Shown: positions 1 to 6,582 of the stretch, piece after piece
How the letters are laid out: each line of letters starts with the position of its first letter
How positions within the stretch are numbered: the first letter of the stretch is position 1
NCBI GenBank assembly: GCA_934133115.1
Contig: CAKPAV010000097.1
Span: 1 to 6,582 of the forward strand
From: an uncultured Bacilli bacterium
Lineage (GTDB): Bacteria > Bacillota_I > Bacilli_A > RFN20 > CAG-826
DNA length: 6,582 bases
Reading direction: 5' to 3'
Notes under the pieces: generated by a model
The model's input: the letters and a program-made list of their open reading frames with translations, nothing else
Told to the model about the DNA's origin: nothing
The model's database searches: none
Made by a program: the position numbers and the translations under genes

Positions 1-2
1 TA

Positions 3-2879
3 AAGAAAAAATTTGGAAATATTAAAGACAAATATTTTTCACTTTTCAAAAAAGCAGTATCATTTACTCCAATTACCGATATTACTACATTTATTACTGA
101 ATATGTTTGTGATGCTCAAGCTAATATCAATATTGATTCAATGCAAGAAAATATTTTGCAATATAAACGTTTGGAAAATGAAGCTGCGATTATGGGTTTA
201 CGTGTTGACCGTTTAAATGAAATTGCTCAATCCTATCAAGCTTATAAAACAAGCTTCCGCAATATGAGTGTTTATGGCTATATTGTTGAAAAAGCCGAAC
301 TTCAAGTTGAGGTAGAACGTTTAAAATCTTATGAAGCATCAATTGAAAAAGCACAAAAGAGACTTTTAGAAATTGAAACTGAATTATCTGATATTGACGT
401 GAACATCGCAGAATTAAATCGTCGTAAGACACACTTAATTCAAGACAAAGCAAGTAACGATACATATCGTTTAACTGATGAATTACGCGAACAAAGAAAA
501 GAAGAAGTTGAAAAACTTGCTAATTTAAATAGACAAGCAGAGATTGTTAAAAATAACTTAGAACAATATGCTACATCGTTTATTAATGTTGCTTCTAAAA
601 TTGTAGAAAAGTTATCTAACTTCCAAGATGAATTAATTGGTGATGATCATGGCTATGAATTTAGTGATTTATTAGCCGCTGCGACAAGAGTTGTAGAAAC
701 ATCCACTAATCTTAAAGATAATGAATTACAAAATATTGAAATGTTATCAGTAGAAACATTAAAAGAGTGGCGTGATTCATTAGCAACATTCAAACAATTA
801 GTGTCGGCTTTACAAGTTTCTTTGGGACGTACTATTACAAATTATGATAAAGAAACTGCTAATTTACGTCAACAAGAAGTTGAAATGCGCAATGGCGGAA
901 AGTCATATGATCATAATTTAACATTAATTAAAAATGAGTTACAACGTATATTAACAGAACGTCACAATAAGCCAATTACTGTTTCATTATTTGCCGATTT
1001 AATCGATATAAAATCTCCAAAATGGGTTAATGCTATTGAAGGATATTTATATAATCAAAAGTTCAACTTATTTGTTGAAAATCAATATTATTTAGAGGCT
1101 TATGAGATTTTACGCGAATTGCTTGCTAGAAACCATTTCTATGGCACTACTTTAGTCGACCAAGAAAAGATTATTGAACGTAATTATATTTGTGAAAAAG
1201 GCTCTCTAGCAGAAGAAATTGCCACTGAGCATGATGGGGCAAGAAGTTATACGAATTTCCTTATTGGACGTTTGAAAAAATGCCGTAGTCCACAAGAAGC
1301 TCGTGAATCATTAAATGGTATTACACCAGAATGTGATATATATCGTAATTTTGCCATGGGAAAAATAAACCCTCGCTTATATGCTGCCACTTATATTGGA
1401 AGAAGCGTTGGAGAGGCACAAATAGCTCTTAAACGTGCTGAAATTGATCGCAACAATAAACTTGTTAGTGTTTTAAGAGATGTCCACCGTGATATTGCAG
1501 AAGCTTCAACATTAGAAATCATTAATAGTAATGAAATTAATACGACAATTTCTTTAATTGAAGGAATTTGTCAAATTGATGGTATTCGTCAAACTATTGC
1601 TTATTTAGATGATGAATTATCTAAACATGACATTACCCAAATTGAAAGTTTTGACCGTCGTATTAAGGATGTTGAAGATGATATTAAAGATTTAGAAAAT
1701 GAAAAAACCACTTTATTTGAAGAAAAAGGTCGTTTAAATACTCAAATCAAGACATATCGTGAAGAAAAAATTCCAGAAACTAAAAAGCACTTAAAAGATC
1801 GTCAAGATCACTTGGATAACAACTACGATCCATTTGTTGTTGCAGAAGAAGCTGAACCTTTATTTAACCAAATGCTTGTTGAAAATAGAACACCAGTTGA
1901 TATTATTACTGAATACAACACTAAATATTCTCAAGCACAATACAAATCTCAAACATTCTTTAGCAATGTAACAAAATTACGTCGTGAGTATGTTAAAGAT
2001 TATCACTTGTCATATGATACTAATCAAACTGATAATGATGCATATGATAAGGAATTAGTGGATATGCGCGATGTTAAATTGCCACAATATCGTGAAGCAA
2101 TTACTGATGCTTATAACAAAGCTACTAAACAGTTTAAAGATGATTTTATTTCGCGACTTCGTTCTGCAATTGAAGGTGTAGAAATTCAAATCGATGACTT
2201 AAATCAAGCTTTATCACAATCGGTATTTGGTAATGATACATATCGCTTTACATGTCGACCAAGCCAACTTTACCATCGTTACTACGATATGATTAAAGAT
2301 GACTTATTACTTCAAGTTGGTGAAGATGAATCAGCATTTATTGAAAAATATTCTGAAGTAATGAATGATTTATTCCGTCAAATTGTCGATGTTGGTACTA
2401 GTGGGGATCGTACAGCTGCACTTGCTGCGAATGTGGCTAAGTTCACAGATTATCGTTCTTACTTAGATTTCGATTTAATTGTTACAAATAAAGAAGGACA
2501 AGAACAACGTTTATCACGCATGATGAAGAAAAAATCCGGTGGTGAAACTCAAACGCCATTCTACATTGCGGTCCTTGCCTCATTTGCTCAATTATACCGT
2601 GTTAATGATGAAGGTGAACTTGGTAATACCACAAGGTTAATTATCTTTGATGAAGCGTTCTCTAAGATGGACCGTAAGCGTATTTCAGAATCAGTACGCT
2701 TATTAAGAAAATTTGGTTTGCAAGCTATTTTATCAGCACCATCCGATAAGATTGCAGATATTTCTGAATTGGTAGATGAAACATTAGTTGTATTGCATGA
2801 TAAGAATACCTCTAGAGTTCGTCTTTATGCGGAAGAAGATAAAGTATCCCTCGATACAAAAAATAAGATTAAATTATAA
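3..2879 (+). CDS. jetC: Wadjet JetC-like SMC/MukB-family ATPase (5' truncated by window)
   Basis: SMC-like ATPase; in Wadjet, JetC works with JetA (kleisin), JetB and the JetD nuclease to extrude and cleave small circular DNA. The frame is open to the left edge, so the ATG at 141 is internal: the 46 codons before it read as protein of the same family (FTPITDITTFITEYV). 958 residues are visible; the Walker A head and probably 100-200 residues are missing. Visible layout: charged coiled coil (about 150-950), hinge-like globular region (about 970-1430, with SPKWVNAIEGYL, YTNFLIGRL and ITPECDIYRNF), second coiled coil (about 1430-2240), then the C-terminal ATPase lobe. There, KSGGETQTPFYI (2532-2567) is the ABC signature and LIIFDEAFSKMD (2637-2672) combines Walker B, the catalytic Glu and the D-loop. 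A terminator follows directly. The family call is from remembered motifs; the wider MukB/MksB/EptC group is the alternative. Wadjet type cannot be assigned without the partners. Confidence 0.85.
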   Translation, partial: KKKFGNIKDKYFSLFKKAVSFTPITDITTFITEYVCDAQANINIDSMQENILQYKRLENEAAIMGLRVDRLNEIAQSYQAYKTSFRNMSVYGYIVEKAELQVEVERLKSYEASIEKAQKRLLEIETELSDIDVNIAELNRRKTHLIQDKASNDTYRLTDELREQRKEEVEKLANLNRQAEIVKNNLEQYATSFINVASKIVEKLSNFQDELIGDDHGYEFSDLLAAATRVVETSTNLKDNELQNIEMLSVETLKEWRDSLATFKQLVSALQVSLGRTITNYDKETANLRQQEVEMRNGGKSYDHNLTLIKNELQRILTERHNKPITVSLFADLIDIKSPKWVNAIEGYLYNQKFNLFVENQYYLEAYEILRELLARNHFYGTTLVDQEKIIERNYICEKGSLAEEIATEHDGARSYTNFLIGRLKKCRSPQEARESLNGITPECDIYRNFAMGKINPRLYAATYIGRSVGEAQIALKRAEIDRNNKLVSVLRDVHRDIAEASTLEIINSNEINTTISLIEGICQIDGIRQTIAYLDDELSKHDITQIESFDRRIKDVEDDIKDLENEKTTLFEEKGRLNTQIKTYREEKIPETKKHLKDRQDHLDNNYDPFVVAEEAEPLFNQMLVENRTPVDIITEYNTKYSQAQYKSQTFFSNVTKLRREYVKDYHLSYDTNQTDNDAYDKELVDMRDVKLPQYREAITDAYNKATKQFKDDFISRLRSAIEGVEIQIDDLNQALSQSVFGNDTYRFTCRPSQLYHRYYDMIKDDLLLQVGEDESAFIEKYSEVMNDLFRQIVDVGTSGDRTAALAANVAKFTDYRSYLDFDLIVTNKEGQEQRLSRMMKKKSGGETQTPFYIAVLASFAQLYRVNDEGELGNTTRLIIFDEAFSKMDRKRISESVRLLRKFGLQAILSAPSDKIADISELVDETLVVLHDKNTSRVRLYAEEDKVSLDTKNKIKL

Positions 2880-2883
2880 GGTT

Positions 2884-2921
2884 AATAGACCAGAATAATC
2901 GCTGGTCTATTTTGCGTTTTT
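2884..2921 (+). terminator. Intrinsic terminator after jetC
   Basis: A perfect 10-bp inverted repeat, AATAGACCAG (2884-2893) and CTGGTCTATT (2902-2911), encloses an 8-base loop. It runs into a T-rich tail, TTTT at 2910-2913 and then, after GCG, TTTTT at 2917-2921. It starts 4 bases after the jetC stop codon, which is the classic position for the end of a transcription unit. Only 12 bases separate it from the next start codon, so the following gene needs either read-through or a promoter overlapping the jetC end. Confidence 0.9.
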
Positions 2922-2922
2922 G

Positions 2923-2928
2923 AAAGGA
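2923..2928 (+). promoter_or_regulatory. Ribosome binding site of the DUF3137-like gene
   Basis: AAAGGA lies 5 bases before the ATG at 2934, immediately downstream of the terminator T-tract. It supports this start codon and shows that the gene has its own translation signal. Confidence 0.7.
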
Positions 2929-2933
2929 TTAAT

Positions 2934-3839
2934 ATGGAGCTAAGTTACGCTAGTAAAAAAATAAGGTCAAAAAAGATTTTAAGTGTCTTAAAATTGATTT
3001 TTACTGTTTTATTAAATTTCATTATCGTGGCTGCTATATATGCATTATTTTATCTTTTTATTAATAAATATATAAAAATTGTTACCGATAGCGCTTCATT
3101 TCTTGCCTCTATATTAATAACTATACTAGTGGCGATTTTATCATCTATTGTTGTAGTTTTAATAAAAAAACACAAACTAAATAAAGAATATCAAACTTTT
3201 TATACTAAATTATTAAAAGAAGAAGCAATGCTTGATGGTTTAGCGTTATTTGAAAATAAAATGCCTTTCAATGATGTTGAGAAGAGTATTATTGAACAAT
3301 ACGTTGGAATTAATAATTTACTAATTAAAAACGGATTAACGCAAACTAGTTCAACAGCCTATTTTGATATTTATCAAGTTTATTATGGAAATCACAATCC
3401 AGGAGTATTAATAAAAACAAAAATAGCTTTTATTATTAAGGGTATGATTATTATTCGTAATGATAATCGTAAAGGTGAGTTATCTTATGAGGACAATTCA
3501 TTAAAACAATATGGATTTGGAACAAGCGATGGAAATACAACGAATAATGGATTTGCTATCTATACAACCATAGGCAATAAGATTTATAATTATATTGAGA
3601 AAGGTATGGTAGAACAATTAATTGAGTTTGGTACATTTGTCCGCTCGGCGTTAACATTAACACTCTTCGATGATAATTTATTTATATTTATAGATGGATG
3701 GAAACTTAATATTGAAAAATCGCTTTTTAACAAAGAAGGTATAGCAATTATTGATGCTCAAATTGAAGCATTAAAGAAATTGCAAAACTATATAGAAAAT
3801 ATGACATTACTTATAAAAACTAATAGGGAGGAATGGTAA
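2934..3839 (+). CDS. Two-TM membrane protein, DUF3137-like
   Basis: A 301-residue protein of unknown function. The N-terminus is basic (KKIRSKK, residues 8-14). Two hydrophobic helices follow, at about 20-43 and 54-77, and then KKHK. This predicts a membrane hairpin with both the N-terminus and the roughly 220-residue C-terminal domain in the cytoplasm. The C-terminal part has the pattern I remember for DUF3137: a mixed beta-rich stretch, FAIYTT at about 203-208, a helix ending in LIEFGTFV, then LTLFDDNLFIFIDGW and a SLF segment. This assignment is by pattern only; an unrelated hairpin-anchored protein is the alternative. The start is fixed by AAAGGA 5 bases upstream. The TAA stop is 2 bases before the preferred glgC start, and the glgC Shine-Dalgarno lies inside this gene's last codons. 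Co-transcription with the glycogen genes, and possibly translational coupling, is therefore likely. No link to glycogen metabolism is established. Confidence 0.85.
   Translation: MELSYASKKIRSKKILSVLKLIFTVLLNFIIVAAIYALFYLFINKYIKIVTDSASFLASILITILVAILSSIVVVLIKKHKLNKEYQTFYTKLLKEEAMLDGLALFENKMPFNDVEKSIIEQYVGINNLLIKNGLTQTSSTAYFDIYQVYYGNHNPGVLIKTKIAFIIKGMIIIRNDNRKGELSYEDNSLKQYGFGTSDGNTTNNGFAIYTTIGNKIYNYIEKGMVEQLIEFGTFVRSALTLTLFDDNLFIFIDGWKLNIEKSLFNKEGIAIIDAQIEALKKLQNYIENMTLLIKTNREEW
3825..3831 (+). promoter_or_regulatory. Ribosome binding site that decides the glgC start
   Basis: AGGGAGG within the end of the upstream gene. It is only 1 base from the ATG at 3833 but 10 bases from the ATG at 3842. 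The second spacing is workable and the first is not, so translation should begin at 3842 (MAKQIVAM). Confidence 0.75.
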
Positions 3840-3841
3840 GT

Positions 3842-4960
3842 ATGGCAAAACAAATCGTAGCAATGATTCTTGCCGGTGGAAAGGGAACACGTCTAGAAGC
3901 TTTAACAAAAAAGGTTGCTAAACCAGCTGTGTATTATGGTGGAAGATATCGTATTATTGATTTTCCTTTGTCCAACTGCGCAAATTCTGGGATTGACACT
4001 GTTGGTGTCTTAACACAGTATGAATCAGTTGCGCTTAACAATTATATTGGTAATGGAGAAAAATGGGGGTTAGATGGTGTAAGATCATTAGCATCCATAT
4101 TGCCACCTCGTCAAACAGAAGAAGGCGCAAATTGGTATCGTGGGACTGCTGATGCAATTGCGCAAAACATTGATTTCTTGGATTCTGTTAGTCCAAAATA
4201 TGTTTTAATTTTATCGGGGGACCACATTTATAAGATGAATTATCATCAAATGTTAACTGATCATATTAAAAATAAAGCCGATGCCACCATTGCGGTATTA
4301 AATGTTTCTTTAAAAGAAGCATCACGTTTTGGTATTATGAACGTTAATGATGATATGTCGATTTATGAATTTGAAGAAAAACCAAAAAATCCAAAATCAA
4401 CTTTAGCATCAATGGGTATTTATATTTTTACTTATGATGTTCTTCGCAGTGCCTTAATTAAAGATATGAAAAATGATGAATCTGATCATGACTTTGGTAA
4501 AAATATTATTCCATATTTAATTAATAAAAATAAGCGTGTATTTGCTTATCGCTTTAATGGTTATTGGAAAGATGTTGGTACAATTGAATCATTATGGCAA
4601 GCAAATATGGATTTATTAGATGATAATAATGATGTTGATTTATATAACGCTTCGGAAGAAATGAAAATATTCTCAGAAGATACTAAATCAGTTCCGCAAT
4701 ATGTTGGTAAAAAAGCAATTGTTAAAAATTCATTATTGAATCAGGGATCAGTTGTTTTAGGACATGTTGAACATAGTATTATCTCTAATGAAGCTTTAAT
4801 TGAAGAAGGTGCAGTTGTTCGTGATTGTGTTGTTATGCCTGGCGCAATAATTAAAGAAGGCGCTGAAGTATATAAAGCCATTATTGGTGATCACGAAGTA
4901 ATTGAAAAAGGTACAATTATTAATAAAGATGAAAAAGAAATTGTACTAATTAAAAAATAG
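3842..4960 (+). CDS. glgC: Glucose-1-phosphate adenylyltransferase, catalytic subunit GlgC
   Basis: Makes ADP-glucose and pyrophosphate from ATP and glucose-1-phosphate, the committed step of bacterial glycogen synthesis, in the cytoplasm. 372 residues from the chosen start, close to Bacillota GlgC and shorter than the enterobacterial enzyme. The N-terminal nucleotidyltransferase domain carries AGGKGTRL (residues 11-18), KPAVYYGGRYRIIDFPLSN (27-45), WYRGTADAI (98-106), LSGDH with the catalytic Asp at 127, FEEKP (177-181, the sugar-phosphate-binding Lys region), SDHDFGKNIIP (214-224) and YWKDVGT (241-247). From about 285 the imperfect hexapeptide repeats of a left-handed beta-helix follow. All key active-site motifs are intact. 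A longer reading from the ATG at 3833 would add MVS and overlap the upstream gene, but its Shine-Dalgarno spacing is too short. The glgD ribosome binding site overlaps this gene's TAG stop. It probably forms a hetero-oligomer with GlgD. Its allosteric properties cannot be read from the sequence. Confidence 0.96.
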   Translation: MAKQIVAMILAGGKGTRLEALTKKVAKPAVYYGGRYRIIDFPLSNCANSGIDTVGVLTQYESVALNNYIGNGEKWGLDGVRSLASILPPRQTEEGANWYRGTADAIAQNIDFLDSVSPKYVLILSGDHIYKMNYHQMLTDHIKNKADATIAVLNVSLKEASRFGIMNVNDDMSIYEFEEKPKNPKSTLASMGIYIFTYDVLRSALIKDMKNDESDHDFGKNIIPYLINKNKRVFAYRFNGYWKDVGTIESLWQANMDLLDDNNDVDLYNASEEMKIFSEDTKSVPQYVGKKAIVKNSLLNQGSVVLGHVEHSIISNEALIEEGAVVRDCVVMPGAIIKEGAEVYKAIIGDHEVIEKGTIINKDEKEIVLIKK

Positions 4961-4964
4961 GAGG
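4958..4964 (+). promoter_or_regulatory. Ribosome binding site of glgD overlapping the glgC stop
   Basis: TAGGAGG contains the glgC stop codon TAG and the glgD Shine-Dalgarno core, 6 bases before the glgD ATG at 4971. Ribosomes ending glgC are delivered to the glgD start. This arrangement favours coupled, balanced synthesis of the two subunits. Confidence 0.85.
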
Positions 4965-4970
4965 CAAGTT

Positions 4971-6080
4971 ATGTATAAAGTATTAGGTTATTGTAATTTA
5001 CATCATTCTCCGTCTTTAGGAGAACTAACAGAAAGCCGTTCTATTGCATCTACACCATTTTTAGGAAGATATGCTTTTATTGACTTTACTTTATCTAATT
5101 TTACCAATTCGGGAATTGATATGGTTGGTATTTTAGTTAAAGAACATCAACGTTCTTTAGTAAAGCATTTAGGTAACGCTAATGTATGGAATATTAATAC
5201 TAAATTAGGTATTAATACCATTTTATATAATGAAAATGAAGCAAAGAACCCATTATATAATCATGATGTTAATAACATTAAAGAAAATGACTGGTTATTG
5301 CATAAAGTAAACGCAGATTATGTTGTTATTGCTCCTGTACATTTTGTTATGGCAATTGATTATAATGAAGTAATTAAAAAACATATTGAAAACGGGGCTA
5401 ATATAACAGTTGTTTATCAAAAAGTTGATAATGCTAAGACACATTTTGAAAATTGTGATGTAGTGAGTTTAGAAGGTAATACTATTACAAGCTTAAAGAA
5501 GAATAATTGTACAAAAGATAAAGTTAATATTTCGCTTGAAACTTATGTTATAAGTATGAAAAAATTTAAAGAATTAATTTATAAAACTAGCCAAATTTCA
5601 GCTTTATATAATTTAAGAGATTTAATTGCTTATTCCTTAAAGAGTGAATTAGTTTATGGCTATGAACATAAAGGATATGTTCGTTGCTTTGATAGTTTAA
5701 CTCATTATATGCAATATTCTCTTGAACTTTTAGATTATAAAAAACGTCAAGGATTATTCTTAAATAATTGGCCAATATTCACAGTAACAAATGATACTCC
5801 ACCAACCAAATATCTTAATAATGCAGAAGTGAAGAATTCATTTATTTCAAATGGCGCAATTATTGATGGCAAAGTGGAAAATTCTATTTTATCCCGTAAG
5901 GTTATTGTTAAAGAAGGCGCAGTAATTAATAATTGTATTATTCTTACTGATTGCGTAATTTCCGAAGATTGTCATTTAGAAAATGTTATCGTTGATAAAT
6001 ACGCTAAAATTATTCATGTTAAAGAATTAATTGGTGATGCTGATAACCCAGTATTTATTAAACAAGGAGCTAATGTTTAA
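4971..6080 (+). CDS. glgD: Glucose-1-phosphate adenylyltransferase, non-catalytic subunit GlgD
   Basis: A paralogue of GlgC (369 residues) with the same two-domain layout: a nucleotidyltransferase-like domain, then left-handed beta-helix repeats from about residue 283. GRYAFIDFTLSNFTNSGID (32-50) aligns with the GlgC segment at 34-52. The catalytic features are gone. The GGxGTRL loop is replaced by an unrelated stretch (YCNLHHSPSLGEL, 7-19). The SGDH motif reads APVH (121-124), losing the catalytic Asp. The WYRGTADAI and FEEKP motifs have no counterpart. YWKDVGT is replaced by GYVRCFDS, which is characteristic of GlgD. In other Bacillota, GlgD pairs with GlgC and alters its activity or regulation; that role is inferred here. 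It starts 10 bases after the glgC stop behind a strong ribosome binding site and ends just before glgA. The sequence is otherwise intact, with no frameshift, so this is a specialised subunit and not a decaying duplicate. Confidence 0.94.
   Translation: MYKVLGYCNLHHSPSLGELTESRSIASTPFLGRYAFIDFTLSNFTNSGIDMVGILVKEHQRSLVKHLGNANVWNINTKLGINTILYNENEAKNPLYNHDVNNIKENDWLLHKVNADYVVIAPVHFVMAIDYNEVIKKHIENGANITVVYQKVDNAKTHFENCDVVSLEGNTITSLKKNNCTKDKVNISLETYVISMKKFKELIYKTSQISALYNLRDLIAYSLKSELVYGYEHKGYVRCFDSLTHYMQYSLELLDYKKRQGLFLNNWPIFTVTNDTPPTKYLNNAEVKNSFISNGAIIDGKVENSILSRKVIVKEGAVINNCIILTDCVISEDCHLENVIVDKYAKIIHVKELIGDADNPVFIKQGANV
6064..6069 (+). promoter_or_regulatory. Ribosome binding site of glgA, between two candidate starts
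   Basis: AAGGAG inside the end of glgD is 3 bases from an ATG at 6073 and 12 bases from an in-frame ATG at 6082. Neither spacing is ideal, so it does not settle the glgA start by itself. Confidence 0.6.
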
Positions 6081-6081
6081 T

Positions 6082-6582
6082 ATGAAAATAGTAATGGTTA
6101 CTGGTGAATCTAATCCCTTAGTTAAAACTGGCGGACTTGCAGATGTTGTTTATTCGTTATCTAAAGAATTAGTTAAATCTAGAAAAAACAATGTTTCGAT
6201 TATTATGCCTTTTTATAAGCAAGTTAATGCTAAATTAACAAAACGCCCAGTAAAAGTATGCTCATTTGAAGTATATATGTCTTGGCGTAAACAATATTGT
6301 GTAGTTTATAAAACTTTAATCGACGGAATTAGATATTTTTTAATTAAAAATGATCAATATTTTAATCGTGACAATGTTTATGGCTATGATGATGATATCG
6401 AACGTTTTGCTTGTTTTACTTTAGCAAGTAAAAAACTTATGGAAATGATTAATTTAATTCCAGATGTAATTCATGTTCATGACTGGCATCCAGGTATGTT
6501 GCCTTTATTAATTAAAGACGACTATGGTTCACCATTAAATAAAGCAAAATTTGTTTTGACAATTCATAATCCAGCATTTAAA
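6082..6582 (+). CDS. glgA: Glycogen synthase GlgA, N-terminal part (cut by window edge)
   Basis: ADP-glucose-dependent glycogen synthase (glycosyltransferase family 5), which adds glucose from ADP-glucose to the non-reducing ends of alpha-1,4-glucan. The frame is open to the right edge, giving 167 codons of a protein usually about 480 residues long, so only part of the N-terminal Rossmann domain is seen. Recognisable motifs are KTGGLADV (15-22, with the ADP-glucose-contacting Lys), the YGYDDDIERFACF stretch (100-112), HVHDWHPGMLPLL (131-143) and LTIHNPAF (159-166). The start at 6082 puts the KTGGL lysine at residue 15, as in E. coli GlgA. An in-frame ATG at 6073 would add MFN and overlap glgD by 8 bases, and cannot be excluded. 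It follows glgD by 1 base and is surely in the same operon. The C-terminal catalytic half is outside the window, so integrity of the whole gene cannot be judged. Confidence 0.95.
   Translation, partial: MKIVMVTGESNPLVKTGGLADVVYSLSKELVKSRKNNVSIIMPFYKQVNAKLTKRPVKVCSFEVYMSWRKQYCVVYKTLIDGIRYFLIKNDQYFNRDNVYGYDDDIERFACFTLASKKLMEMINLIPDVIHVHDWHPGMLPLLIKDDYGSPLNKAKFVLTIHNPAFK

Noticed and set aside
141..143. ATG at 141 as the start of the jetC-like gene
   Set aside because: The same frame is open to position 3 and the 46 upstream codons encode family-like sequence; no Shine-Dalgarno precedes 141 and an SMC protein starting here would lack its N-terminal head.
13..216. 67-codon + strand reading frame at the left edge
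   Set aside because: It lies in another frame of the jetC-like gene and its low-complexity Leu/Ile-rich translation looks like an out-of-frame reading of AT-rich coding DNA.
190..465. 91-codon reading frame on the - strand
   Set aside because: Antisense to the well-supported coiled-coil coding region of jetC, with no recognisable protein features.
3833..3841. Start of glgC at 3833 (adds MVS)
   Set aside because: Only 1 base separates it from the AGGGAGG Shine-Dalgarno, while the ATG at 3842 has a workable spacing and gives the usual MAK-type N-terminus.
5587..5775. 62-codon reading frame on the - strand
   Set aside because: Antisense to glgD, short, with no family resemblance.
3842..6080. 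glgC and glgD as a recent tandem duplication or broken copy
   Set aside because: The two proteins are only distantly similar outside a few core motifs, and glgD is full length with GlgD-specific motifs, so they are ancient paralogues.

Overview
The window is strongly AT-rich, densely packed and entirely coded on the + strand. It looks like the chromosome of a low-GC Bacillota/Mycoplasmatota-type bacterium. The glgC-glgD pair is typical of Bacillota, and every tryptophan in the five genes is TGG with no in-frame TGA, so the code is standard rather than the Mycoplasma code. A Bacilli-class lineage such as Erysipelotrichales, RF39 or Acholeplasma-like organisms would fit, but nothing here fixes the taxon.

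Region 1 (left edge to 2879) is the 3' part of a large SMC-like ATPase gene. It has long coiled coils, a central hinge, and a C-terminal ABC-type signature followed by Walker B. Its motifs match JetC of the Wadjet (JetABCD) anti-plasmid system, a relative of MukB and MksB/EptC. The beginning of the gene, including the Walker A head, lies outside the window. A strong intrinsic terminator follows at once (2884-2921), so this is the 3' end of the putative defence operon. No JetD nuclease gene follows, so any jetA, jetB and jetD must lie upstream.

Region 2 (2934-3839) encodes a 301-residue protein with an N-terminal two-helix membrane hairpin and a soluble C-terminal domain that resembles DUF3137. 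It stops 2 bases before glgC, so it is probably co-transcribed with the glycogen genes. No role for it is established.

Region 3 (3842 to right edge) is a glycogen synthesis operon. It holds glgC (catalytic ADP-glucose pyrophosphorylase), glgD (paralogous subunit with a degenerate active site) and the first 167 codons of glgA (glycogen synthase, cut by the window edge). GlgC/GlgD make ADP-glucose from glucose-1-phosphate and ATP, and GlgA adds the glucose to the growing alpha-1,4-glucan. Genes are separated by 1-10 bases and each has its own Shine-Dalgarno sequence. No branching enzyme (glgB) or phosphorylase (glgP) is visible in the window.

No RNA genes, insertion sequences, CRISPR arrays or sizeable repeats were seen, and there is no gene-free stretch longer than about 55 bases.
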